Made by a program: the position numbers and the translations under genes. The notes under the pieces were generated by a model. It worked only from the letters and a program-made list of their open reading frames with translations, was not told the origin of the DNA and made no database searches. From Rhaphigaster nebulosa (Eukaryota; Arthropoda; Insecta; Hemiptera; Pentatomidae): 64,000 bases of DNA. The stretch spans positions 64,751,640 through 64,815,639 of the forward strand of contig OX411310.1 in assembly GCA_948150685.1 (NCBI GenBank), in the 5' to 3' direction. This document shows positions 11,236 to 21,250 of the stretch, in pieces (positions within the stretch are counted from its first letter, which is position 1; the number at the start of each line of letters is the position of its first letter).

Positions 11236-11374
11236 AATAGATCTGATAATGAAGAATTGTTAGGGAAAGTTTGTGTTTTCACTAAAAATTCAATATGATT
11301 ATAAAATTGTTTCATTAAAGATAATTATCTTATATTATAATTAAAGACAATGGAAATATCGAATTCATAAGGAT

Positions 11375-11687
11375 TAAAAAAAAAAAAAGAACTGTTTATA
11401 ATAATCATACTAATAATTATTTTATTTGTTTACCTTTCGATAGTCATGAGATTTAATCTACTTTGACTTATTCCTACTTGGTTAAACATTCTGTTCCATC
11501 CAAATTCATAATATTGTTATGTATTATATTTTGGTTTGTTCCTAGTATGATACTATGAGTTTGGATGGAACAGAATGTTGGACCAAGTAAGAATAAGTGA
11601 AAGTCGATTAAATCAGACTATCGAAAGTTAAACATTTAAAATAATTATTAGTATCTGGTAGAGATTATTATAAACAGTTCTTTTTTA
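11375..11687. mobile_element. MITE with long terminal inverted repeats (TA-flanked)
   Basis: Arms of about 135 bp are inverted copies. The left arm begins AAAGAACTGTTTATAATAAT and runs through CTTTCGATAGTC, ACTTATTC and ACATTCTGTTCCATCCAAA. The right arm ends in the complementary AATTATTATAAACAGTTCTTT. The spacer between the arms is only about 25-30 bp, so a transcript would fold into one long hairpin. TA dinucleotides sit at both outer edges (11375-11376 and 11686-11687), as expected for Tc1/mariner-mobilised elements. There is no coding capacity. The arms differ by scattered substitutions and small indels, so it is not very recent. Confidence 0.8.
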
Positions 11688-11769
11688 TAGATAAGTTATT
11701 TTCCATAATGACAAATGATTGTTATACATTCTCAAACTTGAGATACAATCAAATTCAATTCATTTGAAA

Positions 11770-12025
11770 CAAGAGAAAGAGAGAGCACGGAACGCTCCTT
11801 ATCTAAGAGTCTTTCCCCTCCTTTTTTTTCCCGCTTTTTCCTTCTCCAACCGGCATTCATTTTATAATTGCCTCCTTTAAAATGTAAAGCCATCCCAATG
11901 GAGTACCTCAGCTCTGTATTTGGCTTTTTATAGTTCTCAGCGTTCTAGCCCTTCTCCGAGCTTTCTCCTGCAAAAGCGTTATAAAAACCACTAACCGACT
12001 CACTGACCGTGCCCGAGGTGAAAGA
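11770..12025. other. GC-richer, pyrimidine-rich unique island
   Basis: After an AGAGAAAGAGAG run, the island contains pyrimidine tracts, TTTTATAATTGCCTCC, a TTTTTATAGTTCTCAG segment and a GTTATAAAAACCACT box. No coding frame is supported. Promoter-like or conserved non-coding DNA is possible, but only composition supports this. Confidence 0.3.
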
Positions 12026-12580
12026 AAAAAATGTCTATTTTATAGAGAAAAAAAAATCCTTTGAAGGAAACTCATCTTGAGCAACCCGTTTGTGAAAGCT
12101 CGATACTGGCCGTGCTTATCTACTGTGCTGGATCTTAACCAAGGGACATTGCTCAAGCCCTGGAGAATATTATTCTGCTTGGAACTCAACAAAATAATCA
12201 AAAGAGGTGTAAAGAAGGATCCATTTGATGAACAAATTAATGGAAGAGAAGTGTTATATATATATATATAACTTTCTTGAAATGTTTTCAATGGTGATAT
12301 AATAAAAAAATAATTATTGTTAGAGAATGGTTGTTTTACCTGTTTTAAAAAAAAAACTGCTAATGAGGTCAACAATTATCGACAAAAATTATAAATCTTT
12401 CAAGTTTTTAAAATTAAAAATTGTTTTAATTATATCAAATACCATTTTTAATAGCACTTGTTTAAGATTAAATAAGGTATATAAGAAAAATAAGCGTGTT
12501 ATAATTTTAAAATTAACATGCTGTAATATTTGAATAAATATATACTTATAGGGTATGAGATATTTGAAAACGGACAAACC
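12026..12580. other. no gene supported
   Basis: Overlapping frames on both strands (12040-12375 minus; 12077-12271 and 12327-12533 plus) have no recognisable motif. A short TA run lies at 12256-12271. The sequence around 12080-12250 is moderately GC-rich and then becomes very AT-rich. Confidence 0.4.
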
Positions 12581-12896
12581 CAGGGCCGGATTAAGCGATG
12601 TAGAGGCCCCTAAGCAAAGCAAATCTCAGAGACCCTCTCCCCTTTTCAATTCAGTACATTTTATCGCATAGACAAAAATTAAAGTATAGAATTAATATCT
12701 AATTTGATGTAGAGTTCATATTTTTATAATGATTATTATTAGATCCTAAATTTTGCAGAAGGCAAATTAATGTACTACCAAACTATTTAAATAATAATAA
12801 TAAGATTTGTTTCATTATTTCATTGAGATTTTTTTAAAAACATTTTCGTTCAGTTCCAAAATCTTTAACTTTGCAAGACCGCTTAATCTGGCACAG
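12581..12896. mobile_element. hAT-like non-autonomous element relic
   Basis: The left end is CAGGGCCGGATTAAGCG. The right end, reverse-complemented, is CTGTGCCAGATTAAGCG. They match over about 17 bp and end in CAG/CTG, a pattern typical of hAT-type termini. The body is about 316 bp, AT-rich and non-coding. No clear 8-bp target duplication remains. Confidence 0.5.
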
Positions 12897-15593
12897 GAAA
12901 TATTTCCGAGTAATGCTGAGGAAGTTAGCGTCGGTCAATGTAATAGAATTTTTCTTTACATAGGAAATAAGTAGGTACCATATATGCTTATCTTTTTAAA
13001 TTTTTAGTCCTTTAAAAATAAACCTAAAATGTTTCTAAAACAAATTTTTTATTTTTTTATTTATTATTATTTAGTTTGACATTTATTTAATTTGCCACCA
13101 GCAAATTATTTTGGTAACAATTTTGGTAACTTGCGCTCATCCTGGTATAGCGTTAATACTATTTTAATTAATTAATTAATTAAAATAATTAATACTATTT
13201 TAAATTATTTCCCTCAAGGGGCAGAGAGCCTCGATGCCTATAGGCAGTTGACTACAATTTATATAATGTTAATCCAACTATAATATAATATACGAAGTAT
13301 GATGGATAGAAAATTTATTCCTGATAATAAGCTAACCCGTCGAAAAGAAAAAAATATATAAAATTAATATTATCGTTATATATTATAATATTATTATGAA
13401 ATGCTTATTAATTAAAATTTATAACTGTATAAAAATAATACTACAAGTTTGTCTGATTAACATAAACGGCACATTTACTTGTATCATTTTGATACAGTTA
13501 TAAATAATGCGTGGTCATGACTACTGAAGAAACTAACCATTGACAGCATTTTGTTGACATTTTTATATTAAAAAGTTCCGAAGGTCATAGCATTTTCTTT
13601 TTTTTTTACTATTTTCTGAAGATAATTGAGAATTGGAAGCAAGATTAAAAACATGTGGGTTTCATGGGTATAGTATTTTCGATTTCTGTTTTTTTTTTTA
13701 AATAAATTACAAAAAGTAATAATTCTTTGTATGCAATGAAACCAATAAATAACATTCGAAAAAGCTATCCATTGGACGCAAATATAAACGGGTTTTAGAT
13801 GTGATATACATGGAACCAATTTCTTTATGGAATCTTGATTTCGAATCTTGATTACGAATATGATGTGACTTACCTCTCATTAAGGATTGGTAAACCCTTT
13901 TAGTCGCGAACGACGATATTTCGTTGTTCATAACATTTGGAAAATGTGCAAACAACAAATAATATATTACGTTATTATTATATCATATATGATATCAATA
14001 GTGTATGAGATGGCTAAATATACGCAATGTGAGAAAACTTTGTCTCAAAATAAATTAATATTAATAAATACAAAATAATACGATACTTTCAGTCTATACT
14101 AAAACGGTTAATACTCGTATTACAAAGGGTTTCTGATTGTTGAGAAAGAAAACGGGGAAACACAAAACTAGAGTTGAATCCCAGATTTATATTCTAATAT
14201 TCAATATTATAAACTGTTTGTTATACTATATGTCTACAAAAATTCTAAAAGTCGAAAGATGGAGTTTCCCTTTAGAAAAACCTCTATACCTCCTAAATAG
14301 GACCATCTGTTAGTAGCCTACAAGGTGGATGTCCTTCCATCCATCAAAGACGAAGATATAAGCGTTGAGATAGGATTTACATAGCCGATAGCTGGGGTTA
14401 GCTCCCCTTGCTCGCTATTATCTCTTCCCTCCCTGGCCACGGTTGGCTGCTCTATGCCATTGATATGCTTGTCAATGAGCTTCGCTAAACTAAGCTCTGT
14501 ATTTGATTGTCTATGGTGCCCGTCTTCCTTTTTTCCTTATCTTCATATAAAGCTTCAAGAATAAGTTCTTTAAAAGAGTATCCCGGATGGGGCACTCGTT
14601 AAGAGTTAAGATGCACGATCCATTAGTAAACTGATTCTAAGAGCTGATACCTTTAAGGACTGATTGTCCTTACAAAAAAAGTAAAAACAGTCGCTCCGAT
14701 CAAATTCAGAGAGGGGAGCGAAGTAATTAGGGATGAGAAGAAAGTATGTTAAACAAAAAAAAATTAAAATAATAATGGCTCACTAGTGGTGAGCCATATA
14801 AAAAAGGCGAACCATTAGAGCTTCTAATCGGTTATAATCAAATAGCAGAAAACAGTGATTTGAGCACAGATGCTCCTTTAAACCACCAGTCTACAATTTT
14901 TTTCATTTTTAAAGAGTTTACCAAGTCAATTCCTATTTAATTAATTTATATTTTCTATGTAAATATTTTTTGAAAACTTACATATATCATTATTAGCTTA
15001 TTGCCCTTAAATGTGTAATACTTTACACACTTAAAATATTTTCCAGTATTTTACAATTTTGGTAAATATAATAATGCATCAGCTAACTTTAAAACAAAGA
15101 CCCTTTAGGTATGGTATTTTATTCTCTGTAGGCGTCGATTAAAGCAAATACTAAAATGTTTATTTTTATATTATCTTGTCTTATTCTGTTTTATTTTTTC
15201 TGACAGCTAGACCAGCTTTTCTATCCATTATAATTATTGCTCTTCTTCCTACTCCCTTCATCTCCTTCTTAAACGCATTCCCCAACTCCTTGTCGCATCT
15301 TTTATTTTCTCTCACTTTGACTAAGGTTGTTTGGCTCGCATTGGGACCTCTGGAGAACTAGGGACTAGACTTAAAAGAACAATGAATTGTTTCCTTCGAT
15401 TGATATAAAACCAAGTCGAAGTGGCTTTTCCACTTCCGCAAGTATTGCTTACTTCCTTCATATGTATTCTATTCTATTCATCTATTTCTTCATATTCATT
15501 CATTCCTATAGCACTCCTTATCACTTTTCTTTAATTTCAAACCTGAGATTCTTTTCTGCCATGCACACTCCACGACCTTCCGATCTATTCACA
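12897..15593. other. mostly AT-rich, no gene supported
   Basis: Contains a TTAATTAA run (about 13165-13195), opposite-strand frames at 13568-13958 without motifs, and a GC-richer patch at about 14290-14560. The pyrimidine-rich frames at 15176-15602 are low complexity and are interrupted by the insertion at 15606. Confidence 0.4.
14290..14560. other. GC-richer unique island
   Basis: Includes GGTTAGCTCCCCTTGCTCGC and CCCTGGCCACGGTTGGCTGC. It has no supported frame or repeat, and resembles the other islands in composition. Confidence 0.3.
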
Positions 15594-15605
15594 CCTTTCT
15601 GATAT

Positions 15606-16303
15606 CCCAGAAGTAGTCGGAGACTATTGTTAGCAAGTGTGGTCCCATCTACTCTGCTCTACGCAGCCGCGATATGGAGTGAGGCATTGGACATACTGGC
15701 CTACAGGAGACCAATGGTATCTGTCTACCGCCGGAGTGTTCTCAGAGTGATCAGCGCGTTCCGCACAGTTTCCTACGAAGCTGGATGTGTGGTGGCCAGG
15801 ATGCCGCCGATAGAGCTGGTCGCAGAAGAGAGGCAACGCTCATATAAGAGAGTTGATCGCATCTCCAGTACCGAGGAAAGGAAGCAGACGGCCGAGAGAT
15901 GGCAACGTAGCGTAACGACATTGAAAGGGAGGTGGACCCATAGGCTGATACCTCAAATCCAACCTTGGCTGGATAGAACACATGGGGAAGTAGATTACTA
16001 CCTAACACAGATGCTCACAGAACATGGCTGCTTCAGAGCCTACCAAGTGCGGTTCAAGATGGACAATACCGCTGTATGTCCAAGGTGTCCAACAATAGAT
16101 GAGACTGTAGAGCATGTATCTTTAGCTGTCCCCGCTTTCAAGAAGAGAGAGGAGAATTTCTAGGAATCTGTGGCTCAGGGCCCACAGTAGACAGCATCGT
16201 CAGCCTGATGCTGCTTTCACAGGAGTGTTGGATGGCAGGCCAGCGCCTAGTGGCAGAGGTCATCAAGAAGCTGAGGAAGGAGGAGAAGGAGAGGCGCGCC
16301 TAA
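15606..16303 (+). pseudogene. R1/LOA-like ORF2 C-terminal domain
   Basis: The frame reads RRLLLASVVPSTLLYAAAIW, then VLRVISAFRTVSYEAGCVVA, then GRWTHRLIPQIQPWLDRTHG and EVDYYLTQMLTEHGCFRAY. This is the region after the reverse transcriptase in R1-type elements. A CCHC knuckle follows: CPRC (Cys codons at 16077 and 16086), then EH after eight residues. The last Cys is replaced by Val (EHVSLAVP where EHxxxxCP is usual). The first frame ends at 16163 after a frameshift. Translation in another frame continues FLGICGSGPTVDSIVSLMLL to KKLRKEEKERRA and a stop at 16301-16303. The polymerase itself is absent by truncation. Confidence 0.85.
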
Positions 16304-16484
16304 ATAGTGGCAGCCTAAAACAATGAGGCGGCACACAGCCAATCAGCCTCCATGAAGTAATGCCTAACGATGGTCCCGTGGAGGGTGGAAAAGAGGTGTA
16401 GGGAGGTGGTTTTAGTGGGTAGAAATCCCAAACGCGGATAGGTACGGGCCTATCCGTGTCTTTTGAAGATTTCCACACACCCTC

Positions 16485-16485
<1 letters not shown>

Positions 16486-16573
<88 letters not shown>

Positions 16574-16590
16574 AAAAAAAAAAAAAAAAA
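16486..16590. repeat. (TA)n microsatellite and A tail of the R1/LOA-like insertion
   Basis: About 85 bp of nearly pure TA, with one G interruption near 16561, is followed by about 17 A residues that stop exactly at the right target duplication. The tract is therefore the retrotransposon's own 3' tail rather than an independent host microsatellite. Confidence 0.9.
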
Positions 16591-16602
16591 CCTTTCTGAT
16601 AT

Positions 16603-17122
16603 TATGGTAGCTTTAGATAAATCCTGTACAATAAAATGAATTGTACTACATCCTTATAGAACTCTATTGCACCTATACTCTACAACGTGTCTTCTTTTTC
16701 TACACAGAAATTCCGAATATTTGTTCACATCCTATCTCTGCAAGAATTATAGTTGCCGTTTGCCCTGATTCGATGTAGATGTTTAGAGATAAAAAATTAG
16801 TTTTAATTTAATTTTAATTATTTATTTTTAATATGATCTGAGGATAAATGTTAACTCATTATGGTCAAACTATTTGAAGTATTGCATCATTCTCGTAATT
16901 TATTTTAAGGGGACATCAGAAATCCAAGAAATTAATTGTCCAACTCTGGGGACGCGTATGCTTTTGAGGGGACAACGGATATAGGTGATCTAGCGACGAG
17001 TGTGTTAAAACCGGATTTATAGACATGTATATTCATCGAAGTTAGACAGCTAAAAGTTGTGATGAAATTTTAAATAGTAGCCGATACAGAAATTGGTAAA
17101 GCGTCTACTGCTTTAACTACAA
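16603..17122. other. no gene supported
   Basis: Unique AT-rich DNA. A stretch near 16905-17015 is less AT-rich but has no supported frame. Confidence 0.4.
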
Positions 17123-17287
17123 ATGTTTGCATTTCCCACCGACGAAATTGAGGAAAGAGTGACGGAAAACGATGTTGGCAGAGGACCAACCTATCTTGGG
17201 CCTATGGCGCCTCCTTGGATCATTTATGTCGGCGCTGCAACTTTCGCCGTCGGCTCCTCTGGTTATAAACATTCTAATATTTCGTAA
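17123..17287 (+). CDS. 54-codon coding-like frame, unrecognised
   Basis: An ATG-initiated frame of 54 codons begins MFAFPTDEIEERVTENDVGR, continues GPTYLGPMAPPWIIYVGAAT and ends at TAA 17285-17287. It stands out because the AT content falls across the frame and rises again at the stop. The residues are balanced rather than low complexity. PWIIYVGAATFAVGSSGY could be one membrane span. I do not recognise a family. It could be a real small protein, an exon remnant, a transposon fragment or chance. Confidence 0.3.
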   Translation: MFAFPTDEIEERVTENDVGRGPTYLGPMAPPWIIYVGAATFAVGSSGYKHSNIS

Positions 17288-17795
17288 TATATAAATATTT
17301 GTTTAAGGAAATAAAATAAAATATTATATATCTTTAGAAAAATAATAACAAATATAATAATGTTATTCAAAGACGTTTAAGAGTTTATTGTTACCAGGCT
17401 TTTTATATTCGCTGCTGGTTATGCTCTTATGTAGGAACTTAGCCAGGGTGGGCTTAAGCAGCTTCAGCCCCTCTTCCTCCCACTCGAAATAAATATTTTT
17501 TTAAAATTGACTTTAGAACAAAGCATTTGTGAATGAAATATAAATCGCTCACTCATTTTGAAAGGGGTTTAAATCGAGTTGAATACTAATAGAGTTGACT
17601 CCTCAAATAAAACTGAGAGCAAAAATTATTAAGACTGTGTAATGATTAGATAACTAATTATATAATTATTAGAAGTAAAATTCTCATCATATGCCTACTC
17701 TTAAGCTTATCAATACGAAAAGAGGGACCCTCAACTGAACATACTAATGTATAATTTATAAATATCCAATAAAAGAAAGTGAAAAATTATGATTT
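17288..17795. other. no gene supported; possible transposon end at 17444
   Basis: AT-rich. CAGGGTGGGCTTAAGCAGCT at 17444 resembles a hAT-like start, but no partner end was found. Confidence 0.3.
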
Positions 17796-17867
17796 AATTA
17801 TTTGTGAAAAACAACTTTCCATTGGCATTTAATTTTATTATAAAAAAAAACATTTTTATAATATTGT

Positions 17868-17905
17868 CATCGACGTTTCGAAGTCCTTCTTCGTCTTCAG
17901 GATGC
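17868..17905 (-). ncRNA. hammerhead ribozyme motif
   Basis: On the minus strand CTGAAGA (17894-17900) is followed by a perfect 5-bp stem II, CGAAG/CTTCG, with a 5-nt loop (17879-17893). GAAA then CGTC follow. Stem I can pair CATC with GATG on either side of the core. All conserved core positions of a hammerhead are present, and the layout (5-bp stem II, 5-nt loop, minimal stem III) is the same as at 10456-10495 although the stem sequences differ. Compensatory change between the two stems argues that the fold was selected. Confidence 0.7.
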
Positions 17906-18065
17906 TTATTTTCAACAATACAACATAAAACAATTACAGCGAATAAATATTCATAATATCAATTTACACCATATCTTGTTACTTATTAAAATTTCATATT
18001 ACCTTTAAAACATACAGTACCCTCCCCATACGTTGTAATTGTTTTATGTTGTATTGTAAAATAAG

Positions 18066-18100
18066 CATCCTGAAGACGAAGAAGGACTTCGAAGGAAGGA
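18066..18100 (+). ncRNA. inactivated hammerhead copy in the right arm
   Basis: CTGAAGA (18070-18076) and the CGAAG/CTTCG stem II are kept, but the box-2 region reads GAAGGAAGG instead of GAAACGTCG. The conserved GAAA and the cleavage triplet are lost. It is the inverted partner of 17868-17905. Confidence 0.65.
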
Positions 18101-18175
18101 GGAAAAATATTATAAAAATGTTTTTTTAATATTAAAATTACATGTCAATGGGAAGTTGTTTTTCACAAATAACTA

Positions 18176-20402
18176 ATTTATAATATACAGATCTTCCGTA
18201 ATAATTGGAAATTATTTAATATAGAAAGTGAAAAAGAATACATCGCTAACTCGGAAGAAGACCGGCACAACCAAAAAATTTTCGATTTTCCAAGTTTTAT
18301 ATAATCATAATCAACGAGATGATTTTTTATGATGAAGAAAGCCACAAAAAATCGTGTGACCGCTGGAGAGGAATTGATTTTTAAACAAAATTGTCTCAAG
18401 TGAAAAAAATTTAGGTCTAAAATTATTTTTGGAATAAAAAACTACCTTACACAAGTTACCTCCAAACGTATGCCTGCATGCGGGTTCAAGAAAATATTTG
18501 TACAATTGTAAGGAAACATGTAATAATCAGTTGAAATTTGATGATGAAAACTTCAACCGCCGTTTTCTCAAAACTATACCGTCTTCTTCCAAGGTACCGA
18601 TATATAAATAAAAAAACAACAAAATAAATAAAGCTTACTATAATCCAATGTGAAAGTACCTACATAAATTAAAATTATACACAAAAAAAATATAATTAAG
18701 TCTGAAGAGAGAAATATAAAAAAAAAATAATAATAATTTTTTCTACAGAAAGAAAATGTATACCTGCAAATTATACAAAACAAAATAAAAAAAGTAAATA
18801 AATATATTTAAACTGTTAGGAATTTGAATTTAATAATTTGCAGATTCCAAAACCAAGCCCCAAGTCTCGAAAACCTAAGGAGCATGTGTTGAGATGTCAT
18901 GAGGTGATGTGCTATCTCTAGTAGGTGGATCTTTTTTTAGGCTGTTGATGTGAGATGCTCTTTCCTATGAAAACCTATGTTTATGGGCTCTTATTTTTTC
19001 TGTCCTGATCGGGCCTGGAATCGAATATTGACTGGTTGGCTATCGACTGCTATTGTGGGAGTTTTGCTCCTTCTATATAAATATACATTCTCATGTATAT
19101 ACACAAAAAATTCAGTTACATAAAAATGATTTAATAATTATAAAAAAATTGATCAATAAATATATAAAAGGACTACGAGTTTGTTGTCATTGGATTGACT
19201 TCATTCCGAAGAGTACAGTACATTCAGAATTTTCATGAATCATAATAGTTTACACAAATATGGGGACGGCAAACAGTCGACATGAGGAATCCCTAAACCT
19301 TTCCAAAAAGGCGAAGTTTCCTGTTTAATGGAGGGAGAGAAAACACGTATTCCATCTGTTGTTTGTGTTTCACATTATTTACCCTCTGCAGGGTCCCAGT
19401 AATCTGCTGCGCCAGCAACGCTCTCAGATGAAATCTTGTTTACCATTTGATTTAATAGGCTCGATTGTTTTCGCTTGCAAATGTATGAATTTGTTAACTG
19501 GTGGAGGGTTTACCGTAATGATTGAAAAAAAAGGGGGTAAATATTATTAATGAATTATTGACAGTATGTTTAAAGACAGATTCATTCAACTTCCTTTCTT
19601 TATGTTTGCTTATTCTTGTTAGCAAAAACTTTCATTAATTACAAAAAGAAACCAAAAATACAATTGCTCTATTAATGAGATATTTCAAAAATACCTTTAG
19701 CCTCTCAAACAACCGTAAATAACTTACTACCTCGTATATGTTGAACTAAGGAGCGATTTGGTTTGGCTTGTTTTTTATTTTTGATGTGCTATATCTAGGT
19801 GTTTTTTTGGTCCTATTGTTATTTAGTAATATTTGAAAGACTTAATGTCAGCATGGAATCGGAACGTACAGTATGCTACAATAAAAATAGCTTGAGAATG
19901 AAGTTGAAAACTATGAAAGACTTACAACCTGATTTAAAGTGTCAAATATTTCATATAATAACAGAAGGTCGAAAATAAAGTATGTTATATTATACATATA
20001 TAATTATTAGGAAACAATAAACCAGAGTTTACAGCGTTTTTATTTTATTATTATTATTTTTTATGACCCCATACCATAAATAATCCTTAAAACTTATAAT
20101 CATAACAATCTTTATGAAAGTACAAATAAAGTGCTCACAATATACTTAGGAGCTCACTGATACTTAGGTTTCTGAATTGGTACTTAACAGATCCCGTTTT
20201 TCCTGATCGTCCTTTAAAGAAAATGGCCATTTGACCAGTATAAATAATGGTAGTAATGTTGCCAACAGATATTTTTATTAAGGAATCTTCTGTATCTTAT
20301 ATCCTAATATAAGATAATAATAATAATAATAATAATATAATTTAATATATATAATAATAATATATATGATAATAATATAATATATAGGTATCCTAATGAT
20401 AT
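18176..20402. other. mostly AT-rich, no gene supported
   Basis: Several short AT-biased frames have no motifs. At 18840-19060 and 19250-19510 the sequence is less AT-rich. A CCCTCTGCAG at 19380-19389 resembles a splice acceptor, but the frame after it matches nothing known. An (AAT)n-like tract occupies about 20315-20390. Confidence 0.4.
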
Positions 20403-20776
20403 TAGGTGAATTGAATACAACTGATGACTTACTTATTCCTCAAAAATCTGAGCAGGTGCTCTGGTTCGATGTAAATAAATATGCTCACATAGCATGCATT
20501 CTCATATTTTATTCACTTAGAAATATGAGCAGGTACTCCGAATCAATGATCAGTCCATATATGTGGAGTACGTGCTCGATACATTTAGTAAAATAATAAT
20601 TGAAAGAATTGTAAAATAATAATAAAGTAAATCAGTTTTGAACGAAAATCTGTTAAAAATAAATAATAATAGTGTATTTGAGTATTTCATTGTGCAACTT
20701 CTATTTATATCGAACCAGAGCACCTTCTCAGTTTTTTGAGGAATGAGTAAGTGCTCAGTTTTATTCACTTCACCTA
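20403..20776. mobile_element. MITE with about 75-bp terminal inverted repeats (TA-flanked)
   Basis: The left end GGTGAATTGAATACAACTGA and the reverse complement of the right end, GGTGAAGTGAATAAAACTGA, match over about 75 bp with roughly eight mismatches. Both run through CTTACT, ATTCCTCAAAAA and GGTGCTCTGGTTCGAT. TA dinucleotides flank both ends (20403-20404 and 20775-20776), matching the TA target of Tc1/mariner-type transposases. The body is about 370 bp and non-coding. The two opposing frames seen here (LLIPQKSEQVLWFD and LLIPQKTEKVLWFD) are translations of the same inverted repeat. Confidence 0.9.
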
Positions 20777-21176
20777 TTGACTTGTGTTTGTAAAATATAT
20801 CTGTAAATTAAAAAAAAAAAAAATCATAGAGTAAAATTGTCAAAATGGGACTAACCAAAGCATTGTAAATCATATTTGAGTGTAATGATACTGAACATTA
20901 ATTACAAAAAATTTCCAACTGGATATACTAAACATAGAACAAGAAAAAAAAAACGTATACGCTTAATAGCAGGAGGAGGTGTGTAAGGGAGTGCCTTGCC
21001 GGCGGCTGATTCTGTAATCAGCTATCGGAATTAAGTACATACAACGGCTACCACGATACCCGTTCTTGGTACCAGGAACTACTCGTCGTTAGCAGGATAA
21101 ACAAGTTTATGCGCATTTTTCTCTTTCATAGTCCAACCGAGATTGTTGCTATTAGTACTTTTAACCTCTGCGTAAA

Positions 21177-21179
<3 letters not shown>
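20777..21179. other. no gene supported
   Basis: A somewhat GC-richer patch lies at about 20975-21110 (TGCCTTGCCGGCGGCTGATT). It contains no frame or repeat that I can name. Confidence 0.35.

Positions 21180-21248
<69 letters not shown>
21180..21248. repeat. (TA)n microsatellite
   Basis: About 68 bp of pure TA repeat. Confidence 0.95.

Positions 21249-21250
<2 letters not shown>

Larger units (their letters stand above)
10370..11300. mobile_element. inverted pair of Penelope-type termini
   Basis: The left arm (about 10370-10525) and the reverse complement of the right arm (about 11165-11300) share the ordered blocks AGTRAAAAC, ATCTATTCTTTTTTACATCTTC, CCGACGTTTC, TTTCTCTTC or TTTTTCTTC, and a trailing AACATAAA. 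The same blocks occur in the pair at 17796-18175, so both pairs belong to one family. Penelope-like elements are known to carry terminal repeats in direct or inverted order and to contain minimal hammerheads. The roughly 670 bp between the arms holds only a 91-codon minus frame (10674-10949) that I do not recognise. No reverse transcriptase or GIY-YIG endonuclease was seen. Confidence 0.55.
15594..16602 (+). mobile_element. 5'-truncated R1/LOA-like non-LTR insertion with target duplication
   Basis: A perfect 12-bp target-site duplication, CCTTTCTGATAT, lies at 15594-15605 and 16591-16602. Between them are the C-terminal part of an R1-superfamily ORF2 (15606-16303), a 3' untranslated region of about 180 bp, a (TA)n tract (16486-16573) and about 17 A residues. 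The start of homology abuts the left duplication, as expected from incomplete reverse transcription. The TA tract lies inside the duplications, so it arrived with the element or grew from its tail. Copies truncated like this cannot move on their own. Confidence 0.9.
17796..18175. mobile_element. inverted pair of Penelope-type termini (large hairpin)
   Basis: The left arm (about 17796-17942) and right arm (about 18027-18175) are inverted copies over about 145 bp with a spacer of about 85 bp. Shared blocks in order are TTTGTGAAAAACAACTT, ACATTTTTATAATATT, TTCGAAGTCCTTCTTCGTCT, TCAGGATGCTTATTTT and ATACAACATAAAACAATTAC. The block order matches the pair at 10370-11300, so both come from one family. 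Nothing between the arms codes for protein. The arms are far more alike than those of the first pair, which suggests later origin or gene conversion. Confidence 0.7.

Noticed and set aside
15627..15629. Start codon of the R1/LOA-like frame
   Set aside because: Homology extends upstream to the target duplication at 15606, so this is a truncated internal fragment and has no real start.
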